Positions 27,601 through 36,295 of a stretch of DNA of 64,000 nt are shown in pieces. Origin of the DNA: Terriglobia bacterium. GTDB taxonomy: Bacteria > Acidobacteriota > Terriglobia > Terriglobales > Acidobacteriaceae. A program made the translations under genes and the position numbers. The DNA is taken from positions 109,957 through 173,956 of the forward strand of contig JAIQGF010000004.1 of the NCBI GenBank assembly GCA_020072845.1. Direction: 5' to 3'. The notes beneath the pieces were generated by a model. That model was not told the DNA's origin, searched no databases, and saw nothing but the letters and a program-made list of their open reading frames with translations. Positions within the stretch are counted from its first letter, which is position 1, and every line of letters starts with the position of its first letter.

Positions 27601-27985
27601 CGAAACGGCGGTCTTCATGTTGCTGTACCTCGACCTCGCGTACCACGACGCGATCAACAAGGGGCAGATGAACAGTTGGGACAATTTAAAAGAAGCGATT
27701 GTGAACGGCGCGGTCAAGCGCTTGCGTCCCAAGGTGATGACCGTTGCCTGCATGCTCTTCGGCCTTCTCCCGATTATGTGGTCGGTGGGCGCCGGTGGCG
27801 ACGTGATGAAACGCATCGCAGCGCCCATGATCGGCGGCATCCTGACCTCATTCCTGATGGAGCTGATGATCTATCCCCCGATCTTCGCCATCTGGAAGTG
27901 GAACTTTGAGGTGAAACCGGGACTAAAGAAGAACCAGCCGACGCAGCTCACACCGGAGCCGCAGCAAGAGGTGGTGCATGTTTAA
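24662..27985 (+). CDS. cusA: Heavy-metal RND efflux pump, CusA-like
   Basis: The 1107-residue protein is a full-length HME-RND transporter with twelve expected membrane helices and two large periplasmic loops. Helix 4 reads AIGAMVDAAVVVVEQIHK, the pattern of the CusA (monovalent Cu/Ag) group rather than of divalent-cation CzcA. FMPPLDEGTLLYMPTT, with its methionines, supports Cu(I)/Ag(I). It is driven by proton import and works with the preceding duct and adaptor. It overlaps the NosL-like gene by 4 bases and the next gene by 8, so expression is tightly coupled. Confidence 0.92.
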   Translation: MIDRIIEICAKNKFLVFLFIAVGVLFGWHSLKNTKIDAIPDLSDTQVIVYAKWDRSPDIMEDQVSYPITSALLGMPKVKDIRAFSDFGYSYVYIIFEEGTDIYWARSRTLEYLNSVTPRLPKGVNVELAKDATAVGWVYQYALVDETSQYSLDQMRSYQDWYLRYALQAVPGVAEVAPIGGFVRQYQINVDPNKLLAYKIPINMVVDAVQRSNNDVGARLVEQTGREYMVRGRGYIKSLADIASIPLMVNQQTGTPVLVRDVATVTYGPDMRRGVSEIDGRGEVVGGVVIMRFGENAQKVIERVKAKISEIEPTLPKGLKIVPTYDRSDLIDRSVDNLKRTLLEELIIVSLVILIFLWHFPSAIIPITAIPLTVILAFIPIQMSGMTANIMSLGGIAVAIGAMVDAAVVVVEQIHKKLERWEAEGKPGNRSAVLLSAIKEVGGPSFFALLVIAVSFLPVFTLEAQEGRLFKPLAFTKNFAMAIAAVLAITLVPATVGLLFGRTRPFSFRPRWLARMVSAVAIGKIHKEENHPISRPLMKIYHPVCEFALEHKWKTIAVAVIAMALTVPVFFKLGSEFMPPLDEGTLLYMPTTLPGMSVTEATNLLQVQDKIIKRFPEVDRVFGKAGRVESATDPAPYSMMETVVVLKPQTQWPRRERFYSKSAPNWAQNILRRFWPDHKTTQELIYGPGGMNEALSIPGVANAWTMPIKARIDMLTTGVRTPLGIKVLGSDLGEIEKIGEQVETALKSIPGTTSVFAERTTGGYFLDFDLKRDQLARYGLKIDDANEVLMSAIGGEPVTTTVEGRERYSVNVRYLRDYRSDLDALQRVLVNTPSGAQVPLAQLADISLKTGPGMIRDENGRLSGYVYVDVSGRDIGSYVTDAKNAVRQKVGVPAGYQLVWSGQYESMQRVKERLKIVLPVTLFIVFLLLYFNTGSAVKTGIILLAVPFSAIGAIWFLYLLNYNMSIAVWVGLIALLGVDAETAVFMLLYLDLAYHDAINKGQMNSWDNLKEAIVNGAVKRLRPKVMTVACMLFGLLPIMWSVGAGGDVMKRIAAPMIGGILTSFLMELMIYPPIFAIWKWNFEVKPGLKKNQPTQLTPEPQQEVVHV

Positions 27986-28790
27986 CGTACTTCATCGCCT
28001 CGTGGGACCCGTGCGCGCATTGATAATTCCAATGCTGTTGTCCGGAACGATCTGGGCGCAGGGGTCGCAGCCGGTGCCGGAATCTGTTCAGGCGCAGGAC
28101 GTGTTCGCAGGGTGGCACGCCAGTCTCAGCGATGCTGCTGACAGGGCACTGGCGGCAGCGGTAGCCGACAAGCCATGGATGAAGACTCCGGAAGTGGCCG
28201 CGGGTGCCGCCGGCCGCTCATCAACCACGACGACGATCGACTCTCTCGTGCGGGTGCGCGCTGCTGTTCAGCGCGTCCAGCAACTCCGGCCGACGATAGA
28301 ACCCATCCTCCGGCAGGAAGGTGTGCCCTCGGAGCTAAGCGCGATTGTTTTGGTCGAGAGCGGCGGCCAACCTACAGCACTCTCCCCCAAAGGCGCGCGC
28401 GGCCTCTGGCAGTTCATGCCGGGCACCGCGCGGCGCTACGGTCTGGCGGTTACCGCCGAGCATGATGAACGGATCGAAGCCGTGAAATCCACGCGTGCGG
28501 CTGCCCGCTATTTGCGCGACCTGCACCAGCAGTTCGGTGATTGGCAATTGGTATTCGCCGCCTACAACGCTGGAGAGCAGGCAGTGGAGCACGCGGCGGC
28601 GCGTACCGGCCAACACAGTTTTTCGAGCATCCAGCGCGCGCTGCCGAAGGAAACCCGCAACTACGTCCCCGCCGTATTGAATGCGATGGCAGTACTCGGC
28701 GGCAACCCGGAGGCAGCCTTGCGTGCCGTCAATTCCAGCAGGCCGCCAAATGCTCGGTTGCTCTACGCCTCGGCGGATGCTACCGAATAG
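27978..28790 (+). CDS. Lytic transglycosylase (SLT domain)
   Basis: The 270-residue protein has a signal peptide (about 1-27) and a C-terminal SLT domain with catalytic E127 in VLVESGG, then SPKGARGLWQFMPGTARRYG and FAAYNAGEQAVE. It cleaves peptidoglycan between MurNAc and GlcNAc. It starts 8 bases inside the 3' end of the pump gene and so belongs to the efflux operon, perhaps to open the wall for assembly of the envelope-spanning complex. That role is inferred from location. Confidence 0.87.
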   Translation: MFNVLHRLVGPVRALIIPMLLSGTIWAQGSQPVPESVQAQDVFAGWHASLSDAADRALAAAVADKPWMKTPEVAAGAAGRSSTTTTIDSLVRVRAAVQRVQQLRPTIEPILRQEGVPSELSAIVLVESGGQPTALSPKGARGLWQFMPGTARRYGLAVTAEHDERIEAVKSTRAAARYLRDLHQQFGDWQLVFAAYNAGEQAVEHAAARTGQHSFSSIQRALPKETRNYVPAVLNAMAVLGGNPEAALRAVNSSRPPNARLLYASADATE

Positions 28791-28932
28791 ACAAGCATTG
28801 CAGGCAATTATTATGGGCCGCTCAAGGGCGCCTTCCTTTTGTGACCTGGAGCACTACAATGGTAGCGGCACGAGCGTATGATTTGCCGCTGCAGCATGGG
28901 AAATCACCAAATCACGAACTGCTGAATCACCA

Positions 28933-30306
28933 ATGATTAAGACCATCATCGAGCCCTTCCGCATCAAGAGCGTCGAGCCCATCCGCTGGACCACCCGCGA
29001 GCAGCGCGAGGAGCTGCTGCGCGCGGCGCACTACAACCTCTTTCTGCTTCCGGCGGAAGACGTGCTCATTGACCTGCTCACCGACTCCGGCACCGGCGCC
29101 ATGTCCACCGACCAGTGGGCGGCCATGATCCAGGGCGACGAAAGCTACGCCGGCAGCAAGAGCTTCGACCACTTCCGCGACTCGGTGCAGGACATCTTCG
29201 GCTACAAGCATGTGATCCCCACCCACCAGGGCCGCGCCGCCGAGCGCATCCTCTTCCACGTCATGTGCAAGAAGGGCGACGTGGTGCCCAACAACACCCA
29301 CTTCGACACCACGCGTGCCAACATCGAGTACGTCGGCGCCGAGGCGGTGGATTTGCCCATCCCTGAAGGGCGTCAGCCCTCGTTGCAACATCCCTTCAAG
29401 GGCAACATGGATGTCGGCGCGTTGGAGGAGTTAATCGCGCGCGTCGGGCGCGAGCGCATTCCGCTGGTCATGCTTACGGTCACCAACAACTCCGGCGGCG
29501 GCCAGCCGGTGTCCATGGAAAACGTGCGCGCCGTCAGCGCGGTCTGCCGGAAGCACGACATTCCGCTGTACTTCGACGCCTGCCGCTTCGCCGAGAACTC
29601 CTACTTCATCAAGCTGCGCGAGCCGGGATACGCCAACCGGGAGCCCAAGCAGATTGCGCAGGAGATGTTTCGCTGCGGCGACGGCTGCACCATGTCGGCC
29701 AAGAAAGACGGTATGGCCAATATCGGCGGCTTCCTGTGCACCAATGACGACCTGCTGGCGCAGCAGGAAAAAGATCTGCTCATCCTGACCGAAGGCTATC
29801 CGACCTACGGCGGTCTGGCGGGGCGCGACCTGGAGGCGGTCGCCGTGGGATTGCAGGAGGCGCTGCACGAGGATTACCTGCGCTACCGCATCACCTCGAC
29901 CGGGTACCTCGGAAACCATATCGCTTCGCAGGGCGTACCCATCGTGCAGCCGCCCGGCGGACACGCCATTTACCTCGATGCGCGCGCGTTCCTCCCGCAC
30001 GTTCCGCCGGAGCAATTCCCGGGCGTGGCGCTGGCGGCCGAGCTTTACCTGGAAGGTGGAATCAGGTCGGTCGAGATCGGCACGCTGATGTTCGGCGCGG
30101 CGGCGAAAATGGATTTGGTGCGGCTGGCAATCCCGCGGCGGGTGTACACCCAGAGCCACATTGACTACGTGGTGGAGATCATCCTGGAAGTGTGGCGCCG
30201 GCGCGAGCAAATTCGCGGCCTGAAACTGAGCTACGAAGCGCCCTTCCTGCGTCACTTCACGGCGAAGCTGGAGCCACTTGCGCTGGCAGTGGCGGTGAAG
30301 GCTTAG
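28933..30306 (+). CDS. Tryptophanase / tyrosine phenol-lyase family beta-eliminating lyase
   Basis: The 457-residue PLP enzyme has the family signature SAKKDG with the PLP lysine at about K258. Other family motifs are LLTDSGTGAMS, THQGRAAERIL, FDTTRANIE, PFKGNMD, TVTNNSGGGQPVSMEN, FDACRFAEN and LTEGYPTYGGLAGRD. It would release pyruvate and ammonia from tryptophan or tyrosine. I cannot separate the two activities with confidence. It stands alone, with no permease nearby. The preceding spacer holds CACCAAATCACGAACTGCTGAATCACCAATG, a run of ATCACC-like words. Confidence 0.9.
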   Translation: MIKTIIEPFRIKSVEPIRWTTREQREELLRAAHYNLFLLPAEDVLIDLLTDSGTGAMSTDQWAAMIQGDESYAGSKSFDHFRDSVQDIFGYKHVIPTHQGRAAERILFHVMCKKGDVVPNNTHFDTTRANIEYVGAEAVDLPIPEGRQPSLQHPFKGNMDVGALEELIARVGRERIPLVMLTVTNNSGGGQPVSMENVRAVSAVCRKHDIPLYFDACRFAENSYFIKLREPGYANREPKQIAQEMFRCGDGCTMSAKKDGMANIGGFLCTNDDLLAQQEKDLLILTEGYPTYGGLAGRDLEAVAVGLQEALHEDYLRYRITSTGYLGNHIASQGVPIVQPPGGHAIYLDARAFLPHVPPEQFPGVALAAELYLEGGIRSVEIGTLMFGAAAKMDLVRLAIPRRVYTQSHIDYVVEIILEVWRRREQIRGLKLSYEAPFLRHFTAKLEPLALAVAVKA

Positions 30307-30389
30307 CCGCGGATTCCCGCGGATCAAGACGGATCGTGAATTGTTCCTTTTCCGATCCGCGTTCATCCGTGGAAATCCGCGGTTGATGC
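30306..30389. repeat. Word-repeat hairpin, CGCGGAT type
   Basis: Left arm 30306-30335 (CCGCGGATTCCCGCGGATC and on) and right arm 30354-30389 (GATCCGCGTTCATCCGTGG and on) are imperfect reverse complements built from CGCGGAT words. It begins at the tryptophanase stop and ends about 55 bases before the next gene. It uses the same word as 14673-14760. Confidence 0.6.
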
Positions 30390-30443
30390 TGTACCATAGC
30401 CAGTTTTCATCCCGAGCCATTCATCTTCGGAGGACTAGCATTC

Positions 30444-31469
30444 ATGGGCAAGATTCGCGTCATCCAGTACGGCGTTGGCCCCATCGGCGCAGGCATGGTG
30501 CGCCTGATGCTCACCAAGCCCGCCATCCAGATCGTCGGCGCCATTGATGTGGACCCGAAAAAAGTCGGCAAGGACCTCGGCACGGTCGCCGGCGCCGACC
30601 GCGAAATCGGCGTCAAGATAAGTTCCGACAGCAAGACCGTGCTGCGCTCCGGCGCCGACGTGGTCGTGCACACTACCTTGTCCCACCTGAAGTCGGTGGC
30701 CGGCCAACTCACCGACTGCCTTAGCGCCGGGCTGCACGTGGTCTCCACCTGCGAGGAGCTGTCGTACCCCTTCCGCAAGCACCCTGAACTCGCCAAGCAT
30801 CTCGACGAAGTGGCGCGCCAGCACAAGGTCGTGCTGCTCGGCACCGGCGTCAATCCCGGCTTCGTGCTCGACAAGCTCATCCTGACGCTCGCCACCGCCT
30901 GCCAGAATGTGACGCACGCCAGCGGGCATCGCATCGTGAACGCCAGCAAGCGGCGCCAGCCGTTGCAGGCGAAAATCGGCTCCGGCATGACGGTGGAACT
31001 GTTCCAGGCGCAGGTGAAGGCCGGCGTCATCAAGCACCACGGCCTGCCGGAGTCGGTGGGCATGGTCGCCGACGGCCTCGGCCTCGAGGTTGTCAAGATC
31101 GAAGAAGTGATTGAGCCGGTGATTGCCAAAGAGCGCGTCAAGACCGACTATTTCGACGTCCCCAAGGGCAGGGTGGTGGGCGTCCGCCAGGTGGCGCACG
31201 GGATTTCGGCGGCGGGCCAGGTGAACGTGGACCTGAAGCTGGAGATGTACCTGGGCGCGCCCGATTCGGTGGACACGGTGAGCATCAAGGGCACGCCCGA
31301 TTTGACCCTCACCGTGCCCGGCGGCACCCACGGCGACCTGGCGACCGCCGCCATCACCGTGAACTGCATTCCCGCGCTGTTCGAGATGCGTCCCGGATTG
31401 CGCACGTCGAAGGACACGCCGATGTGCTTCTTCCCGGGAGTGAGTTCGGCGAGTGGCAAGTGCCTTTAG
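30444..31469 (+). CDS. 2,4-diaminopentanoate dehydrogenase-like / dihydrodipicolinate reductase-like protein
   Basis: The 341-residue protein starts with a Rossmann motif (VIQYGVGPIGAGMVRLML), then VVGAIDVDP-type and VVVHTTLSHL segments and the GTGVNPGFVLDKL motif of the ornithine-degradation Ord / diaminopentanoate dehydrogenase group. It is an NAD(P)-dependent amine dehydrogenase or imine reductase. A good GGAGGA ribosome site precedes the ATG. The other ornithine-fermentation genes are not in the window, so the substrate is open. Confidence 0.78.
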   Translation: MGKIRVIQYGVGPIGAGMVRLMLTKPAIQIVGAIDVDPKKVGKDLGTVAGADREIGVKISSDSKTVLRSGADVVVHTTLSHLKSVAGQLTDCLSAGLHVVSTCEELSYPFRKHPELAKHLDEVARQHKVVLLGTGVNPGFVLDKLILTLATACQNVTHASGHRIVNASKRRQPLQAKIGSGMTVELFQAQVKAGVIKHHGLPESVGMVADGLGLEVVKIEEVIEPVIAKERVKTDYFDVPKGRVVGVRQVAHGISAAGQVNVDLKLEMYLGAPDSVDTVSIKGTPDLTLTVPGGTHGDLATAAITVNCIPALFEMRPGLRTSKDTPMCFFPGVSSASGKCL

Positions 31470-31479
31470 TTGCTGCGGT

Positions 31480-31513
31480 GTAACTTGCGATAAGTGCCGC
31501 TATCGCCAGTTAC
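31480..31513. terminator. Hairpin between convergent genes
   Basis: GTAACTTGCGATA (31480-31492) and TATCGCCAGTTAC (31501-31513) pair with one mismatch around an 8-base loop. It lies between the converging dehydrogenase and zinc-ribbon genes and could stop transcription both ways, though T-runs are missing. Confidence 0.4.
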
Positions 31514-31538
31514 CAGAAGCTTCCAGAACTCCTCCGCT

Positions 31539-32351
31539 TCAGCTGGCAAACGCTCTTTTCCCTTCGTGGGAGGAAAGCGCGACCAAAGCGTAAATACCCA
31601 GAGCCGTACCTATGGGAAATGCGGGCAAAGATACGGCGCCGATAACCAGCGCCAGAGGTCGGCCCCATTTTTTTCTCTTCCCGATACTCCAAGCAGCTAC
31701 GCTGAAGAGAACCATGACCGTCAAGCCAATGCTAAGCAGAACAATGGCGAAGATTTTATTCTCTGGGTGTTTCTCAGTCGAGACTCCGGCATAACCGACT
31801 AACGCAAGAAAACCGTTCACTGTCGCCGCGGTGTAATAGAGCCACTTGAGAGTGGTCAACCGCCTCCGCGCTGTTGCCTGCTGAGCTCGAGCTATCAGGG
31901 GGGCCCGATCGGCCTCAAGACCTTCCCGCTGTAACGACGTCTGTCGCTGCACTTCATCGGGAGTAAAGCCGTGTCCGCAGAACCGGCAGACCACCGCCTC
32001 AAGCTGGATCCACTCAGCGCAACGCGGACACTTTCTCCGCGACTCTATCGGCGCGGGGGGTGACGGACGCTTGCGAGCTTCCCTGACCAGAGCCCACGTA
32101 AGTCCCAGTTCCTTTTGCAAACGGTACGACGGGCGACTGACGAGGGCGGAAACGACCAACAGAAGAAACAACACGCCTAGGCCGATTAGTGGTGCTGGCA
32201 AAAACAGAAAGAAGCTCACGACCATGATAATGAAAATTATTTTGGTTTTTGGCCTCGCGCGGATGACTGCTTCTTTCCACTCCGTGAACTTCTCGGGATC
32301 AACACCCGGAAACTCCGATGCTTGCAGCTCCTCGATGCTCCGCGTCCTCAT
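31539..32351 (-). CDS. Zinc-ribbon membrane protein of unknown function
   Basis: The 270-residue protein has a pair of membrane helices near residues 37-75, a cytoplasmic zinc ribbon (CPRCAEWIQL then CRFCGHGF, a CxxC-CxxC pair), and three more helices toward the C terminus. It is not a named family that I recognise. I chose ATG 32351 because it overlaps the stop of the upstream mini-gene as ATGA and has GAGG close by; a GTG at 32378 would extend it by nine residues. It runs opposite to the neighbouring metabolic genes. Confidence 0.6.
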   Translation of the reverse strand: MRTRSIEELQASEFPGVDPEKFTEWKEAVIRARPKTKIIFIIMVVSFFLFLPAPLIGLGVLFLLLVVSALVSRPSYRLQKELGLTWALVREARKRPSPPAPIESRRKCPRCAEWIQLEAVVCRFCGHGFTPDEVQRQTSLQREGLEADRAPLIARAQQATARRRLTTLKWLYYTAATVNGFLALVGYAGVSTEKHPENKIFAIVLLSIGLTVMVLFSVAAWSIGKRKKWGRPLALVIGAVSLPAFPIGTALGIYALVALSSHEGKRAFAS

Positions 32352-32494
32352 AAAGCCTCGCTTCCTGCGGCCAAACACATCGGCTCGAGAGACGCTCCCT
32401 TTGCAGCGGGAACGGCAGCGGGCACGGAGGCTTGTTGCGAGAATGCCAGAGCGGCGAAGGCAGTGGCGACGAGGAGCAGCGATCGTGCAGGCAT
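32348..32494 (-). CDS. Small secreted peptide coupled to the zinc-ribbon gene
   Basis: A 48-residue frame beginning MPARSLLLVATAFAALAFSQ, a classical signal peptide, followed by an alanine/proline-rich tail ending MCLAAGSEAL. AGAGG lies four to five bases before the ATG. Its TGA overlaps the next gene's start as ATGA, the best evidence that it is translated. It could also be the remnant of a longer secreted protein. Function unknown. Confidence 0.5.
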   Translation of the reverse strand: MPARSLLLVATAFAALAFSQQASVPAAVPAAKGASLEPMCLAAGSEAL

Positions 32495-32866
32495 GTAGCC
32501 TCTTCAGGCCGGAATGCGAAATTGCCTTAGCGAAAGGATACGGCAGCGCGCAGGAAATTCAATCGTCAACAAGAGCCTGTTGAGGGAAGAGTTCCGGAAT
32601 GGGCCTGCGTTTAATGTGCGAGTATGTGTGTGGAAGAGGTGATTGTCGATTATCGGCTAATCGCAAGTAACCCAAAAACTCCGCCGATTCGCCAGCACCC
32701 CCCTCCCCGCGATTTCCCTCCTCTTAGGCCCGCCCACGGCCCCCGCTATCGAAAAAACCGATTGCTCTAATCACAGAAACACGTGATATGCCTCACTGCC
32801 AATTCGCCCGTCGGGGGATGTAATCACCTGTTAAGCGGACGGCGCACGCGCCGCGAGGGACCCCTA
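32495..32866. other. Intergenic region upstream of the NADH/glutamate-synthase operon
   Basis: No gene is seen. It should hold divergent promoters. I note a single arm of GATTGTCGATTATCGG-type words (32641-32656), pyrimidine-rich sequence (32695-32730), and ATCAC-n8-GTGAT (32770-32787), a possible small operator. No convincing -35/-10 pair was found. Confidence 0.4.
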
Positions 32867-33145
32867 ATGAGTGACCAGCCGAAAGGCTCTAAGTACCACC
32901 TGCTCAAGTGCCCGCTGTGTGAAGGTCGCGGGGAACTACCTCAAAAAGAAATGTTGGACCGGCTGAAGGAAACCGACCTTGGCCATAAGCTCGCCAGCTA
33001 CGTTGAGAATTTCATCGTGGCCGACGAACAAGCCGCCGAACCCGCTGAGCCCGAGTCCGTAAAAGCGGGCCAGCCCGATTTCAAGCAGCACGTTGACGTG
33101 TGGAACTGCACCCACTTCCTGTGGCGCCGCAGTCCGAAAGAGTGA
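32867..33145 (+). CDS. Small CxxCxGxG zinc-finger-like protein
   Basis: ATG 32867, preceded by GAGGGA, gives a 92-residue protein with one CPLCEGRGEL motif (a half DnaJ-type zinc site) near residues 15-24 and a helical middle. An acidic AEPAEPES linker follows. It lies 26 bases before the nuoE-like gene and reads in the same direction, so it is probably the first gene of that operon. It could help assemble or anchor the iron-sulfur complex, but nothing in the sequence proves this. I know no family name. Confidence 0.65.
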   Translation: MSDQPKGSKYHLLKCPLCEGRGELPQKEMLDRLKETDLGHKLASYVENFIVADEQAAEPAEPESVKAGQPDFKQHVDVWNCTHFLWRRSPKE

Positions 33146-33171
33146 AGCTGGTGTAACGCAGAGGGAAACCT

Positions 33172-33663
33172 ATGGCGACGGAGACTGAAGTCATCCCGGA
33201 AATATTGGCCCAATTTGACCAGACGCGTTCCAGCCTGATTCCCATCCTCCAGGAAATTCAGAACAAATACCGGTACTTGCCGCAGCCCATGCTGCGCCAG
33301 GTCGCGCTCAAGTTGGACGTGCCGCTGCCCGACGTTTACCACGTCGCCACCTTCTACAACTGCTTCAGCCTGGAGCCGGTGGGCCGCAACCTGGTGCAGG
33401 TATGCCTGGGCACCGCCTGCCACGTGCGCGGCGCGCCCAAGGTACTGGACCGCGTGCTCACCGACCTGAAGCTGCCCGCCCCGGGCACCAGCGCCGACAT
33501 GGAATTTACGGTGCGCACAGTGCGTTGTGTCGGCTGCTGCGGGCTGGCGCCGGTGGTGCGCGTCAACGACAGCACTCATCCGGCCATGACCCAGGCGAAG
33601 GTGAAAGGCATGCTGAAGAAGTATTACAGCAAGCCAGCGGTGAAAGCAGAAGCAGCGCAGTAG
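33172..33663 (+). CDS. NuoE-like [2Fe-2S] thioredoxin-fold subunit
   Basis: The 163-residue protein has the NuoE/HydC fold: a helical N-terminal half (IPILQEIQNKYRYLP) and the four cysteine ligands in CLGTACHVRG and CVGCCGLAP. It passes electrons between the FMN of the NuoF-like partner and an acceptor. It forms an operon with NuoF-like, HoxU-like and glutamate-synthase genes; there are no membrane Nuo subunits, so this is a soluble complex. Confidence 0.9.
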   Translation: MATETEVIPEILAQFDQTRSSLIPILQEIQNKYRYLPQPMLRQVALKLDVPLPDVYHVATFYNCFSLEPVGRNLVQVCLGTACHVRGAPKVLDRVLTDLKLPAPGTSADMEFTVRTVRCVGCCGLAPVVRVNDSTHPAMTQAKVKGMLKKYYSKPAVKAEAAQ

Positions 33664-33677
33664 CGCGAGGACATCCG

Positions 33678-35555
<1,878 letters not shown>

Positions 35556-35565
35556 GAGCGATCTC

Positions 35566-36285
35566 GTGCCGAAGCTGAGGATCAACGGCATTTCGGTGGA
35601 AGTGGAACCCGGCACTACCGTGCTGGAGTCCATCCGCTTCCTCGGTCTTCCCATCCCCACGCTGTGCCACGACGACGGCCTGCGCGACATCGGCGCCTGC
35701 CGCTTGTGCGTGGTGGAAGTCAGCATGGGCGCCAACGGGCGTACCCGCCTGTTGAGTGCCTGTACGCTCCCGGCGCAGGACGGCATGGAGGTCCGCACCA
35801 ACTCCGCCACCGTGCAGCGGGCCCGCAAGCTGCTGCTGGAGCTTTACGTCGCCACCTGCCCGCAGTCCAAGACCATCCAGGACCTGGCCAGCGAGTATGG
35901 CGTGCGCCAGTGCCGCTACGACACGCACAACGAGCACTGCATCCAGTGCGGGCTCTGTGTGCGCATCTGCGAGCAGCAGATGATGGCCGGCGCCATCGGA
36001 TTCTCCGGACGCGGCCACCACCGCCGCGTCTCCCGACCCTTCGACATCACCAGCGACAAGTGCCGCCAGTGCGGCGCTTGCATCTATGCCTGCCCCGTCT
36101 GCGAACTGCGGTGCCAAGCCTCCACGGCCACCACCGCGCTGTGCAGCGGATGCCTGAATTTCGCGCCCGTCTGCTTCCAAAGCTACGACGACGCTATGTG
36201 CTTTCTGGAACCGTGCCATGCCTGCGAGCTGACCGGTCCGATTCGCAGTGAAGTCCCAATCAAGCTTCGCGCAGGAAAAAATTAG
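35566..36285 (+). CDS. HoxU/NuoG-N-terminal-type iron-sulfur subunit
   Basis: GTG 35566 with AGGAG eight bases upstream gives 239 residues. The N terminus is a plant-type [2Fe-2S] domain (CHDDGLRDIGACRLCVVEV, then SACTLP), followed by a NuoG-like region and two [4Fe-4S] sets (CIQCGLCVRICEQ; CRQCGACIYACPVCELRC). The last 35 residues carry further cysteines (CSGCLNFAPVC, CHAC). It lacks the H-cluster or molybdopterin domain of hydrogenase or formate dehydrogenase subunits, so it looks like a wire joining the NADH module to the glutamate-synthase protein encoded next. Confidence 0.88.
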   Translation: MPKLRINGISVEVEPGTTVLESIRFLGLPIPTLCHDDGLRDIGACRLCVVEVSMGANGRTRLLSACTLPAQDGMEVRTNSATVQRARKLLLELYVATCPQSKTIQDLASEYGVRQCRYDTHNEHCIQCGLCVRICEQQMMAGAIGFSGRGHHRRVSRPFDITSDKCRQCGACIYACPVCELRCQASTATTALCSGCLNFAPVCFQSYDDAMCFLEPCHACELTGPIRSEVPIKLRAGKN

Positions 36286-36295
36286 GAGAAAACCG

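Noticed and set aside
29344-29400. GAAGGGC..GCCCTC hairpin inside the tryptophanase-family gene, possible inserted repeat
   Set aside because: The number of residues between IPE and PFKGNMD equals that in tyrosine phenol-lyase, so nothing is inserted. The hairpin is probably chance or substitution.
32071-32583. 170-codon plus-strand frame
   Set aside because: Mostly antisense to the zinc-ribbon membrane protein and the signal-peptide mini-gene, both of which have better features.
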